Positions 32,853-43,060 of a stretch of DNA of 64,000 nt are shown here, piece by piece. Position 1 is the stretch's first letter, and each line of letters begins with the position of its first letter. Position numbers and translations under genes: made by a program. The notes under the pieces were generated by a model that was not told the DNA's origin, ran no database searches, and saw nothing but the letters and a program-made list of their open reading frames with translations. Location: positions 64,859,823 to 64,923,822 of the forward strand of contig CM058239.1 in assembly GCA_030180135.1 (NCBI GenBank), written 5' to 3'. The stretch is from Orychophragmus violaceus. Its lineage: Eukaryota; Streptophyta; Magnoliopsida; Brassicales; Brassicaceae.

Positions 32853-35800
32853 TTACATTTGAATATCTCTAATTCCTACAGCAGCAGTATGCAACTCGTG
32901 CTTAGGTCTCGGGAGTGGCTTTGTCAACGGGTCAGCCACGTTCTCATCAGTGGGAACTCTGCTGACCATCACTTCACCTCTATTCACTATATCACGAATA
33001 AGGTGATACCTTCTCATAATATGTTTGGATTTCTGATGATGTCTCGGTTCCTTGGCTTGAGCAATTGCACCATTGTTGTCACAATACAATGCTAGAGGCT
33101 CAGTGGCATTTGGGAATACACCGAGTTCAATCAAGAAGTTCCTTATCCAAACTCCTTCCTTCGCAGCTTCTGAAGCAGCGATGTATTCAGCTTCAGTTGT
33201 GGAATCTGCCACGGTGCTCTGCTTGGAGCTCTTCCAACTTACTGCACCGCCATTCAGACAGAAGATGTAACCAGACTGTGACCGGAAATCATCTTTATCT
33301 GTCTGAAAACTTGCATCCGTGAATCCACTCATTTCAAGCACTTCACTTCCTCCGTAAACCAAGAACTTATCCTTAGTATTCCTCAAATACTTCAGGATAT
33401 TCTTTACGGCAATCCAGTGATTCTCACCTGGATTCGACTGGTACCTACTCGTCATGCTTAGTGCATAGGCAACATCAGGACGAGTACAGATCATGGCATA
33501 CATGATAGATCCTATAGCCGAAGCATAAGGAATCCTACTCATGCGCTTAAGCTCATCAGGTGTTTTTGGACACTGATCCTTGCTTAGTGTAGCACCATGT
33601 ATCATTGGCGTGAATCCTTTCTTGGATTTATCCATACCGAATCGATGCAGGATTTTGTCTATATAAGCATCTTGACAAAGTCCAATCAGCTTTTTAGATC
33701 TGTTTCTAAAGATTCGGATTCCAAGAACATACGCGGCTTCACCCATGTCCTTCATGGAAAAACAACTTCCCAGCCAGTCTTTAACAGACTTCAGCATTGG
33801 AATATCATTTCCAAGAAGCAATATGTCATCGACATATAGGATAAGAAACGCCACTTTGCTCCCACTAGTTTTCTTATACACACATTGTTCTTCCTTGTTT
33901 CTGATGAAGTCAAAATTCTTTATTGCTTCATCAAAACGAAGATTCCAACTCCTCGATGCTTGCTTCAATCCATAAATGGATTTGTGAAGCTTGCATACTT
34001 TCCCAGCATTCTTAGGATCAATGTAACCGTCAGGTTGTGTCATATACACATCCTCCTCCAAGATTCCATTCAGGAAGGCGGTTTTCACATCCATCTGCCA
34101 AATCTCATAATCATAATAAGCGGCAGTTGCTAGGAGAATCCGAATTGATTTCATCATAGCCACTGGTGAATAGGTTTCATCATAGTCTATACCATGAATT
34201 TGCTTGAAACCTTTTGCCACCAACCTGGCCTTGTAAATCTGGACATTTCCATCCATGTCAATCTTCTTCTTGAAGATCCATTTACACTCGATGGCTTTTG
34301 CACCAGCGGGTAAATTAACCAGTGTAAACACTCGGTTGACAGACATGGAGTCCATCTCGGATTCAGTGGCTTCACGCCACCTTAAGGAGTCATGGCCCAT
34401 CATGGCTTCTGCAAAGTTCGAGGGTTCATCACCGTCAATGATCAAAAGATCATGGCAATTAGTCACGAGGAATCCCTGATATCTATCGGGTTCGTGACGG
34501 ATCCTTCCGGATCTTCGAACTTCAGGTACTGCAGGTTCAGGTTCTATTACAACTTCATGTAATTCATCCTGCTGTTCTTCCTCATTAGGTTGAACAGGTT
34601 CCTGTCCTTCTTGAATTTCATCAAGTTGTACCTTACTCCCACTATCTTTCTTAGAGAGAAATTCCCTCTCAAGAAAAGTGCAATCCCGAGCAACAAAGAT
34701 CTTGTTCTCGGATCGCAGATAGAAGTAATAAGCCTTGGTATCCCTAGGATAACCAATGAAGTAGCATTTGTCAGATTTTGGTGTAAGCTTGTCTGTGATT
34801 AATCTTTTGACATAGGCTTCACAACCCCAAATTCTGAGAAAAGACATTGCTGGAGCTTTTCCAGTCCATAACTCATATGGTGTCTTTGCTACTGCTTTTG
34901 ATGGCACTCTGTTCAGTGTGAACGTTGCGGTCAGCAAAGCATATCCCCAAAGGGATATAGGAAGGTCTGTGTGACTCATCATGGATCGGACCATATCTAA
35001 CAATGTCCGATTCCTTCTCTCAGACACACCATTCCACTGAGGTGTTCCAGGAGGTGTGAGTTGGGAGATGATCCCACACTCACTCAGATGATCACGGAAT
35101 TCCTGGCTCAAGTATTCTCCTCCTCGGTCCGACCGAAGAGCCTTTATACTTTTACCAAGCTGGTTCTGTACTTCATTCTGGAATTCTTTGAACTTTTCAA
35201 AGGTTTCCGACTTATGTTTCATCAAGTAGACATATCCATATCTACTGAAATCATCAGTGAATGTAATGAAGTACTGATAGTTTCCTCTAGCATTTGTGGA
35301 CATTGGGCCACACACGTCAGTATGTATCAGGCCCAATAGTTCACTGGCCCTTTTTGTGGGTTTATTAAAAGGGGCCCGTGTCATTTTGCCCATTAGGCAA
35401 GATTCGCATTGCTCACAAGACTCAAAGTCAAATGAGCCCGAGAGTCCATTTGAATGGAGCCTCTTGACGCGTTTCTCACTAATGTGCCCCAAACGACAAT
35501 GCCAGAGAAACGTTTCATTTTCTTCGTTAGATTTGAACCGTTTTGTATTAATGTTATATACTGGAGCAGATTGATCCAGCATGTACAGCCCATTAATAAG
35601 AGGGGCACAACCATAGAACATATTATTGAGATTAAAGGAACACAATTTATTCTTAATAGAAAAATCAAATCCTTGCAAATCCAATAATGAAACTGAAATG
35701 ATATTTCTGCTTATAGCAGGTACAAAATAACAATTCTCAAGTTCTAAAATCAATCCAGAAGGTAAAGACAACAAGTAAGTGCCAACGGCCAGTGCTAGAA

Positions 35801-36809
35801 CCTTCGCTCCATTGCCAACCCGCAACTCTACTTGCCCTTGCTTCAACCTTCTACTGTTGCTGAGCGCCTGCATATTAGTACAAATATGAGCCCCACATCC
35901 AGTATCTAATACCCAAGTGGTATTATCAGAAGTAGTAGTATTTACTTCAATAACAAAAATACCTGAATTAGTAGTCTCCAAGGACTTCTTCTTCTTCTTC
36001 AGACTTTCCTGGTATTTCTTACAGTCCCTGCGATAATGCCCTGCCTCTTTGCAAAAGTGGCAGATATCAGAAGGCCCAGCTTTAGACACGGGCTTGGGCT
36101 TGGCCTTTTCGACTGCCTTGCCCTTTCCCTTGTCTGCAGCAGATTTCTTGAAACCCTTGCCCTTCTGCACCATGAGTACAGATGGCTCCTTGGCCTTCTT
36201 CAGATTAGGTTCTGCAGTCTTGAGCATACCATGTAGCTCAGGCAAAGTCTTTATCAACCCATGCATATTATAGTTCAAGATGAACTGGTCATATGCAGGA
36301 GTAAGAGACTGCAGAACGATATCACAAGCAAGCTCTTGGCTTATAGGACAGTCGAGTCTAGTCAAATGATCGAGATAACCCATCATTTTCAGAACATGTG
36401 GACTCACTGCTGCATCCTTAGCCATTTTACAGTCCAAGAGATTCTTTACAGTTTGGAATCTCTCTGTACGAGCCTGCTCCTGAAACAACGCTTTCAGGTT
36501 TGCCATCAGTTCCATGGGACAAGTCAGGCCTTCCCACTGCATCTGCAGTTCGGGAGCCATTGTCGCCAACATTAGGCAAACCACGTCATTAGCATCTGAA
36601 GAATGCGTATCCCAAGCATTCTTCACAGCTTGTGCGGCATTATTCGCAGGTCTAGGAGAGAGAACTCTTTCAAGGACATAAGCCTTCTTCTCCTGCCTGA
36701 GCACAAGTCTCAGGTTCCTGGACCAGTTCAGGAAGTTTGATCCGTTCAGTTTGTCCTTCTCAAGGGCAGACCGGATCGAGAAAGTGTTTTGTGTTGTTGT
36801 GCTTGACAT
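32853..36809 (-). CDS. gag-pol: Copia-4 gag-pol polyprotein, intact (1318 aa)
   Basis: A single open frame encodes all copia domains in order. Gag spans about 1-245 (LNGSNFLNWSRNLRLVLRQE near the start). The zinc knuckle CHFCKEAGHYRRDC is at 250-263, and the aspartic protease DTG at about 302-304. The integrase zinc finger is H437/H442/C468/C471 (HCRLGH, CEQCESC), and the integrase catalytic triad D498 (HTDVCGP), D561 (DRGGEY) and E597 (NGVSERRN) has the expected 35-residue D-E gap. RT has WQMDVKTAFLNG and the catalytic YVDD at 992-995; RNase H has D1165, E1208 (TTEAEY) and D1244 (YCDNN). The tail is LTKPLPRPKH. The start (MSSTTTQNTF) matches Copia-5. No stop, frameshift or missing catalytic residue is visible. 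Confidence 0.95.
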   Translation of the reverse strand: MSSTTTQNTFSIRSALEKDKLNGSNFLNWSRNLRLVLRQEKKAYVLERVLSPRPANNAAQAVKNAWDTHSSDANDVVCLMLATMAPELQMQWEGLTCPMELMANLKALFQEQARTERFQTVKNLLDCKMAKDAAVSPHVLKMMGYLDHLTRLDCPISQELACDIVLQSLTPAYDQFILNYNMHGLIKTLPELHGMLKTAEPNLKKAKEPSVLMVQKGKGFKKSAADKGKGKAVEKAKPKPVSKAGPSDICHFCKEAGHYRRDCKKYQESLKKKKKSLETTNSGIFVIEVNTTTSDNTTWVLDTGCGAHICTNMQALSNSRRLKQGQVELRVGNGAKVLALAVGTYLLSLPSGLILELENCYFVPAISRNIISVSLLDLQGFDFSIKNKLCSFNLNNMFYGCAPLINGLYMLDQSAPVYNINTKRFKSNEENETFLWHCRLGHISEKRVKRLHSNGLSGSFDFESCEQCESCLMGKMTRAPFNKPTKRASELLGLIHTDVCGPMSTNARGNYQYFITFTDDFSRYGYVYLMKHKSETFEKFKEFQNEVQNQLGKSIKALRSDRGGEYLSQEFRDHLSECGIISQLTPPGTPQWNGVSERRNRTLLDMVRSMMSHTDLPISLWGYALLTATFTLNRVPSKAVAKTPYELWTGKAPAMSFLRIWGCEAYVKRLITDKLTPKSDKCYFIGYPRDTKAYYFYLRSENKIFVARDCTFLEREFLSKKDSGSKVQLDEIQEGQEPVQPNEEEQQDELHEVVIEPEPAVPEVRRSGRIRHEPDRYQGFLVTNCHDLLIIDGDEPSNFAEAMMGHDSLRWREATESEMDSMSVNRVFTLVNLPAGAKAIECKWIFKKKIDMDGNVQIYKARLVAKGFKQIHGIDYDETYSPVAMMKSIRILLATAAYYDYEIWQMDVKTAFLNGILEEDVYMTQPDGYIDPKNAGKVCKLHKSIYGLKQASRSWNLRFDEAIKNFDFIRNKEEQCVYKKTSGSKVAFLILYVDDILLLGNDIPMLKSVKDWLGSCFSMKDMGEAAYVLGIRIFRNRSKKLIGLCQDAYIDKILHRFGMDKSKKGFTPMIHGATLSKDQCPKTPDELKRMSRIPYASAIGSIMYAMICTRPDVAYALSMTSRYQSNPGENHWIAVKNILKYLRNTKDKFLVYGGSEVLEMSGFTDASFQTDKDDFRSQSGYIFCLNGGAVSWKSSKQSTVADSTTEAEYIAASEAAKEGVWIRNFLIELGVFPNATEPLALYCDNNGAIAQAKEPRHHQKSKHIMRRYHLIRDIVNRGEVMVSRVPTDENVADPLTKPLPRPKHELHTAAVGIRDIQM

Positions 36810-38306
36810 AGCTGAAATTATGAGACAATAGAGTTTTAGTTATTTAGTTCATAAAAGAGTAATCTTTCAACTTATAAGAAAACTCGCATTGCATTCAAAA
36901 TTTCTTTGTTTAACCTCATAAGAATGCAATGATTCCGAGACCCATGTTCAACTAAAACCAAAATGGGCCACTGGCCGTCACCCGGAATTAGCTTTACTTG
37001 ATAAGCATACACACAGCTAGTTATAACCATATAACTCTCGGTTGTGGATTGGGCCCAAGGCCCAATTCACCAGATGTCTCAAGGCCCGGGACTCCCGATG
37101 GCCCAGTCAAGGAAACCAATCTCTTACAGCCAAATAATCACTAAAGTCTGGGACTCCCAATGAAATTAGTGACTATATACTACTTTACTTACGCAAAAAC
37201 AGACACCTCACACTGTAAGCCATATCTGTAATTGAATAAGCGTTAAGTAGCTGACAAGATTGGGCAAGACATCCAAGCTTGATATTGGTTTTGAGGATTT
37301 TTGGTTTTATTTCCAAAAATAGAAGATTACTATTTTGGGAAACTTACTTATTTTAGAAACTTTCTAAATTTAGAAATATACTAAAAATAGAAATTTCTAA
37401 TTTAATATTTTATTAAAGTTTTCGGATGGGTCAAAAATTATAGGCCCAATTTTTGGCCCAAGACCACATAATTCCAATTGGCCCAATAATTTGACATAAC
37501 CGAGTCGGTTCATTAATTCTGGTCCGAGACCAAATTAACTACTAAATCCAACTGGTTATTTACTAAACCAGACCAGCTCTAAATTATTTGGTCCAACCAA
37601 ATCAAACTTAGACCAGCCTTCGGTTTAGGTTAAAATTCAATTTTGAATTTAAATCCGGTTTAACCAGAAATTAAATAATACCAATTGTATTAAATAATTT
37701 CCAGCAAACCGCGATTTGGGTTAACCGCTTGAACCATACAAAAATTAAATAATTAATCGATTCAAAATCTTAACCAACCTATCAACAAATCGATTCACTT
37801 TAATTCAAAAAAAGTGATATTGACTTTTTCCAATTGCTTATGATTATCAAATCACGATTCTTGTACAATAACAAATTAAACAAATCGATCTCTTAATTAA
37901 AGGTTCAATAGGCGATTTTGACACTAAAGGACAAAACGATTCTAAACCCTAACAAAACTAATCAAATCGATTCATGATTGTCAAACAAAGTCATCTTTAA
38001 TTATCACATTCACTAAAGACAAAAACTTCAATAACAATCAACTTTGATTCAAGTCATTCACTAAAGACAAAGTTGTGATCCTTAAACATTAACAAATCAA
38101 ATCGTTTCTTGCAATTCACACGATCATGACTTTCTCTTTATCGTATGATGACATAATTGATATTAACAAACCGATCAACAAAGTCAACTTTCGATTCACA
38201 TATTTCTAGGTATTCCAAGTTTCAATCAATTTTACTCATAAAAATCGATTCAACAAACTAATAAACAACCTAGTATGATCCAAAAAGCAAAAACCTAACG
38301 ACCTAG
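36810..38306 (-). other. Copia-4 5' leader
   Basis: The leader runs from PBS to gag. About 36810-37740 is shared with Copia-3 and Copia-5. The PBS-proximal part (37740-38280) is a different, AT-rich sequence with many AATCGATT/ATCGATTC words. No coding seen. Confidence 0.7.
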
Positions 38307-38318
38307 GCTCTGATACCA
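38306..38318 (-). other. Copia-4 primer-binding site (tRNA-iMet)
   Basis: The minus strand reads TGGTATCAGAGCC beside the 5' LTR. Confidence 0.9.
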
Positions 38319-38319
38319 C

Positions 38320-38965
38320 TGTAGGATTATGTGTGTTCATGGTGTAATTGTCAGATTACAGCCTAGCACATAATTATCTAGGATCTAGGTGATTTGCAGT
38401 TGAATCATACAGATCAGGATCATTACCTCTTTTAGAGTGCAGCGGATTGATTGGTAATGTCGAGATCACTCAGAGCAGATGATTACCGGCTCCTCCTTGG
38501 TATCCACACGCTTACAAGCTACTGGATCAGGCTGCTAGACCAAGCTGGAATGAATCAGAGAGAGAGAGGACGGCGCAGCTGAAATCGCAGATGGAGTTGT
38601 AAATCAGCCCTAGGCGCCATTCCTCTTCCTTATATGGGCCCAAGTTATTAAACTAATGGCCTATTAGGATTTTGGGCCCAAGACACAAATCAGACAAAAG
38701 CCTGTATTTTGTCTGGCCCAATTCTCTGTACAAATACAGTAAATGCCTTGCATCTTACCGTATTAATTCCTTGTTAACTTTCCCGTTAGCTATGGTGTGT
38801 GACCCTTAGGGATCATACAATACTGGTAATAAGTCCTAAACTTATAGATCAAGAGCGGACTCTAGCATGTCATCATGATCACCCAGTATTTATGACTTAT
38901 GTCTGATCTCGACACTTATCATACTTTCTAGAGATAGTACGGTAGATTTCAGGACATTCCCAACA
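38320..38965 (-). mobile_element. 5' LTR of Copia-4
   Basis: 646 bp. Differences from the 3' LTR seen by eye are one in GGACGGCGCAGC (T in the other copy) and one in GCATGTCATC (A in the other copy). Confidence 0.9.
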
Positions 38966-39692
38966 CTTCTAAAGATGATAAGTGCCATTATTATAATGGT
39001 TATGGGCATTTGAAAAGACACTGAAATAAATTCCTAGAAGATTATGAGAAGCTGAAGAAGACGTACGAGACTTCTTCTTCAGGTATTATGTTATAGAAGT
39101 AAATCTTACTTCTTATGGTTCTACTTATAGGGTATTAGATACCAGCTGTGGTACTCATATTTTGTGAAAATGTGCAGGGCCTAAGCAAAAGTAGGATTTT
39201 GGAGAAAGGACAAGTGGACCTGCGCGTGGGAAATGGAGCAAGAGTTGCTGCATTAGCCGTAGGGACGTTTCATTTGTTTTTTTTGCCTTCTGGCTTGTTT
39301 TTGAACTTAAGAACTGCTACTATGTACCTGCTACAAGCAGAAACATTATTTCTATTCCTTGTTCGGATATGGAAGGATATCAGTTTTCAAATTAAGAATA
39401 AATGTTATTCATTTGTCTACGATGATATATTTATGTAGCGGTCCATTAAAGAATGAACTTTATGTTCTAAAACCAAAAAGTTCCTAACTATAACATTAGT
39501 ACCAAGAGATTCAAGTCAAATGATAAGAATCAAACTTTTTCTCTAGCATTGTCGTGTAAGCCTCATAAATGAGAACGAATTCAAAAGCTCCATAGTGATG
39601 GACTTTTGGGCTCATTTGATTATGAATCATGATAAGAAAAACGGATCTTATTTATTGGGTAAAATGACGTAGGCCCCTTTCAACAAAAGGTA

Positions 39693-39726
39693 GTGTCGAT
39701 CGACACAAAGGTGTGTCGGTCGACAC
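39693..39726. repeat. Palindrome dimer inserted in Copia-6 integrase region
   Basis: Units at 39693-39706 (perfect) and 39713-39726 (GTGTCGGTCGACAC), period 20 bp, followed by AGGTCGCGAACGA. That tail is also seen after the LTR dimers (AATCGCGAATGA). Intact relatives have no such sequence at this place. Confidence 0.88.
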
Positions 39727-40400
39727 AGGTCGCGAACGAACAAAATGAAAGGGCCAGTGACTTACTGGGCTTTATACATACGGATGTGTATGGCCCGATG
39801 AGCCCAAGTGCTAGAGGAAACTCTCAGTACTTCATTACCTTTACTGATATTTTCAGTAGGTGTGGTTATATCCATTTAATGAGACATAAATCGGAATCTT
39901 TTGAAAAGTTCAAAGAGTTCCATAATGAAGTACAGAATCAACTTAGCAAAAGTATTAAAACTCTACGATAAGATCGTGGAAGTGGATACTTAAGTTAAGA
40001 ATTCAGTGATCATCCGAGAGATTGTGGAATTGTTTCACAACTCACTCCTCCTAAATCGGACTTTATCAGATATGGTTCTATCATGAGTCACTCAGATCTT
40101 CCATCATCCTTCTGGGAATACACTCTAGAAACGTCTGCGTTTACACTAAATAGGGTTCCATCAAAATCAGTTACAAAGACAGCACATGAGATGTGGACTG
40201 GAAATGTTCCTAATTTGTTTTTCATGAAGATTTGGGGTTGTGAGGCTTATGTAAAACGTTTAATCTCTGATAAGCTCGCATCCAAGTTTGATGAATGCTA
40301 CTTCATTGGTTATCCTAAGGAGACCAAGGCATGTTACTTTTACTCCCATCGATCAAATTAATGGGTATTTGATACACAATAATATACGTGTTTAGAGGGT

Positions 40401-40435
40401 GTGTCGATCGACACAAGTGTTGTGTCGATCGATGC
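40401..40435. repeat. Palindrome dimer inserted in Copia-6 pol linker
   Basis: Units at 40401-40414 (perfect) and 40422-40435 (GTGTCGATCGATGC), period 21 bp. It lies in about 100 bp with no counterpart in Copia-4/5. Confidence 0.88.
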
Positions 40436-40632
40436 AATGCGAAGAACGACACAATTGACTGTGTTTTTCCTGAGAAAGATTTTCTTTCCAGGAAGAACAG
40501 TGGGAGTAAAGTACAACTCGAAGAAATTCGAGAATCACAGGAAACTGCTCAACCTGATGAGGAAGAGCAGCAGTTGGATCTACAAAGAGTTGTAGAACCC
40601 GCACCTGTGGTGCCTAAAATTTGCAAAGGATC

Positions 40633-40848
40633 TGAGGAATGCATATTCGATATACATTCAAATGGCGAATTTCTGAGGAAGTGTCGATCGACACAAAGGT
40701 GTATCGATCGACACAGATCGTGAAACAAAATATTGATTTTGGTTTATGACTTAATTAACTACGGTTTAAATCTTTTTTAATTAGGTCGTGGTAAAAGTCG
40801 ATATATGAGATATGTGCACGACTTTTACACAAAACTGAAGCTCGCAGA
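40633..40848 (+). repeat. LTR-like module inserted in Copia-6 pol, with palindrome dimer
   Basis: This segment resembles 29051-29230 of the Copia-6 LTR. It contains GCATATTCGATATACATTCA, TTTCTGAGG, the dimer 40681-40694/40701-40714 (period 20), GGTCGTGGTA.AAGTC and GACTTTTACAC in the same order and orientation. It interrupts the linker between integrase and RT, where intact relatives read straight through. Similar AAAGGATC/GATCTGA words flank it on both sides, but no clean target duplication is evident. Confidence 0.8.
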
Positions 40849-41830
40849 TCTGAAAGGATCCGTCACCAACCCGAGAAATGTGGATTTTTCGTCACCAATT
40901 GCCATGATCTGTTGATCATTGAAAGTGACGAGCCTACAAATTTTGAAGAAGCAATAATGGGCCCTAGCTCCGAAAATGGCTAAAAGCCACTGAATCCGAA
41001 ATGGGATCCATGTCACGGAACCAAGTATGACTTGGATTGATTTACCAGATGGTGTAAAAACTATTGAGAGTAAATGGATCGTCAAAGAAGAAAAGTTGAT
41101 GTGGAAGGTAATATTAAGATATACAGAGCTAGGTTGGTGGCAAAAGGTTTCAAGTAAATTCATGGTATTGACTATGATGAAACCTATTCCCCAGTCACTA
41201 TGCTTAAGTCCATTCGGATTCTCCTAGCAATTGCCGCTCATTATGATTATGAGATCTGGCAAATGGATGTGAAAACAGCTTTCCTTGATGGAATTCTGGA
41301 AAAGGATGTGTACATGACACAACCTGAATGTTTTCATTAATCCTAATGCTGCTAGGAAGGTATGCAAGCTTCATTGATCCATTTATGGATTGAAGCAAGC
41401 ATCTCTGAGTTGGAATCTTCGTTTTGATGAAGCAGTCAAAAGGTTTGACTTCATCAAGAACGAAGAAGAACCGTGTGTTTACAAGAAGACTAGTGGGAGC
41501 GCAGTTTCATTTCTAGTATTGTATGTTGAAAGTGAAGTTCCACTGTTTCAGTCTGTAAAGACGTGACTCGAAAGTTGTTTTTCGATGAAAATATGGGAAA
41601 AGCCGTACAAATTCTTGGAATAAGAATCTATAGAGATAGATTGGACAAGCTAATTGGATCGTGTCAAGACACTTATATTGATAAGGTCTTGCACAGGACA
41701 AGTATGCATGATTCCAAGAAGGGCTTCATGCCAATGACTCTTGGCATTACTCTTAGCAAGACGCAGTGTCATTCGACACACGCTGAGCGAGGGCGAATGA
41801 GGGACAGACTACTGCAAAAGGCATTAGATG

Positions 41831-42364
41831 TCTTAAGATGTGATCTTAATTTTAGTGGGATTTATTGTTGATTTTAGTTATAATATGATGTTCATGTAAA
41901 CATAATTTGATTATGTTAATGAAATCTGATTTCGGTATTAAATAATACCCGTATAATAATTTATGACATTTTTTATAGGTCATCAAGTATGTGACTTGAT
42001 CATGAAACCCTATAAATAATAAATGACATAAATTACGTTGGTCCCTGGTCAAGGTTGTTAAAGTAGGACACTAACAACCGTGTGAGACTAGTATGTGAGG
42101 TGACTGATGACTAAGTTTCATGGAGTCATTAATAAGAATATTAAAGTCAATCACATAGATATGCGTTAAAGAACACAGGATCGGACATGACCCACTAATG
42201 AGAACTCTACAGGATAGTTAAATAAGTGTCATGAGAGTTTCATTACGACTATAGAGTATAGTCCCTAAACCTGAGTTCATCATGTTTTCTTACATGTGAA
42301 TTGGTCCGCTTTAACTTTGTCAAACATCAGCCGTAACTGGTGATCATAAAGGCATTGATTGGGC
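41831..42364 (+). other. Copia-6 3'UTR, first part
   Basis: Non-coding; alignable by eye with the Copia-5 3'UTR at 48680-49130 (GTTCATGTAAACAT, ...AGACTAG..., AGAACTCTACA). It is interrupted by Copia-5 at 42370 and continues at 50202-50481. Confidence 0.7.
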
Positions 42365-42369
42365 GTATC

Positions 42370-43046
42370 TGTTGGGAATGTCCTGAAATCTACTGTACTA
42401 TCTCTAGAAAGTATGATAAATGTCGAGATCAGACATAAGTCATAAATACTGGGTGATCATGATGACTTGCTAGAGCCCGCTCTTGATCTATAAGTTTAGG
42501 ACTTATTACCAGTATTGTATGATCCCGAAGGGTCACACACCATAGCTAACGGAAAAGTTAAATGGAATAAATACGGTAATATGCAGTGGCATTTACTGTA
42601 TTGGATCAGAGAATTGGGCCAGACAAAATGCAGGCTTTTGCCTGATTTGTGTCTTGGGCCCAAATGATTAATGAGCCATTAGTCAAATGACTTGGGCCCA
42701 TTAATGAGAGATAGAAAAATCGAAAACCCTAAGCATAAGGCTGTGGCTTGCGATTTTTCTCCCGGAGCCGCGAACCTCTCTCTCTCTAACTCTCTCTTTC
42801 TGATCTGATCCATCTCTTTGGTCTAGCAGCCGTCCCTTGCTTGTAAGAGTGTGGATACTCGAGGAGGAATAGGTGTTACCATCTGTTCTAGCTGATCTCA
42901 TCATTACCATCCATCATCCGCTGTAATCTGAAAGGTAGTGATCAGGTTTGCTTTATGATTCATTTGACGAGAACCTAGATCTGTTTAAGGATTTGTGTTA
43001 GGTTGTAATTGAGAATTAAACCATGGAAAACACCCATAATCCTTCA
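42370..43046 (+). mobile_element. 5' LTR of Copia-5
   Basis: TGTTGGGAATGTCC...CATAATCCTTCA, followed by the PBS. Confidence 0.9.
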
Positions 43047-43047
43047 G

Positions 43048-43060
43048 TGGTATCAGAGCC
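43048..43060 (+). other. Copia-5 primer-binding site (tRNA-iMet)
   Basis: TGGTATCAGAGCC one base after the LTR. Confidence 0.9.

Larger units (their letters stand above)
31375..38965 (-). mobile_element. Copia-4: complete, apparently intact minus-strand copia element
   Basis: The target duplication CTTCT lies at 31370-31374 and 38966-38970. LTRs of 646 bp at each end differ at about two sites by eye. The element has PBS, long leader, an uninterrupted 1318-codon gag-pol and an 830-bp 3'UTR. All parts needed for retrotransposition are legible, so this is a recent and possibly competent copy. Confidence 0.93.
38971..41830 (+). pseudogene. pol: Copia-6 pol remnant with palindrome inserts, RNase H deleted
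   Basis: It resumes gag-pol after Copia-4. Protease reads LDTSCGTHI (DTG changed to DTS) near 39130-39165. Integrase is legible at 39740-39971 (LLGFIHTDVYGPMSPSARGN) and 40083-40361, but the DRGGEY region is broken by a stop. The RT part at 41000-41560 keeps WQMDVKTAFLDG, while YVDD has become YVES. After about 41805 RNase H is missing and 3'UTR follows. Compared with intact Copia-5, extra sequence is present at about 39687-39735, 40345-40445 and 40633-40848, each containing a palindrome dimer. Confidence 0.85.

Noticed and set aside
32859..36575. Many plus-strand open frames opposite Copia-4 gag-pol, mirrored opposite Copia-5
   Set aside because: They are shadows of the conserved 1318/1319-codon gag-pol frames; conservation between the two copies simply follows the sense protein.
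41766..41779. GTGTCATTCGACAC, a further single palindrome-like word
   Set aside because: It stands alone with two mismatches, without a 20-21 bp partner, and lies at the place of ordinary pol coding sequence in Copia-4/5. Likely chance.
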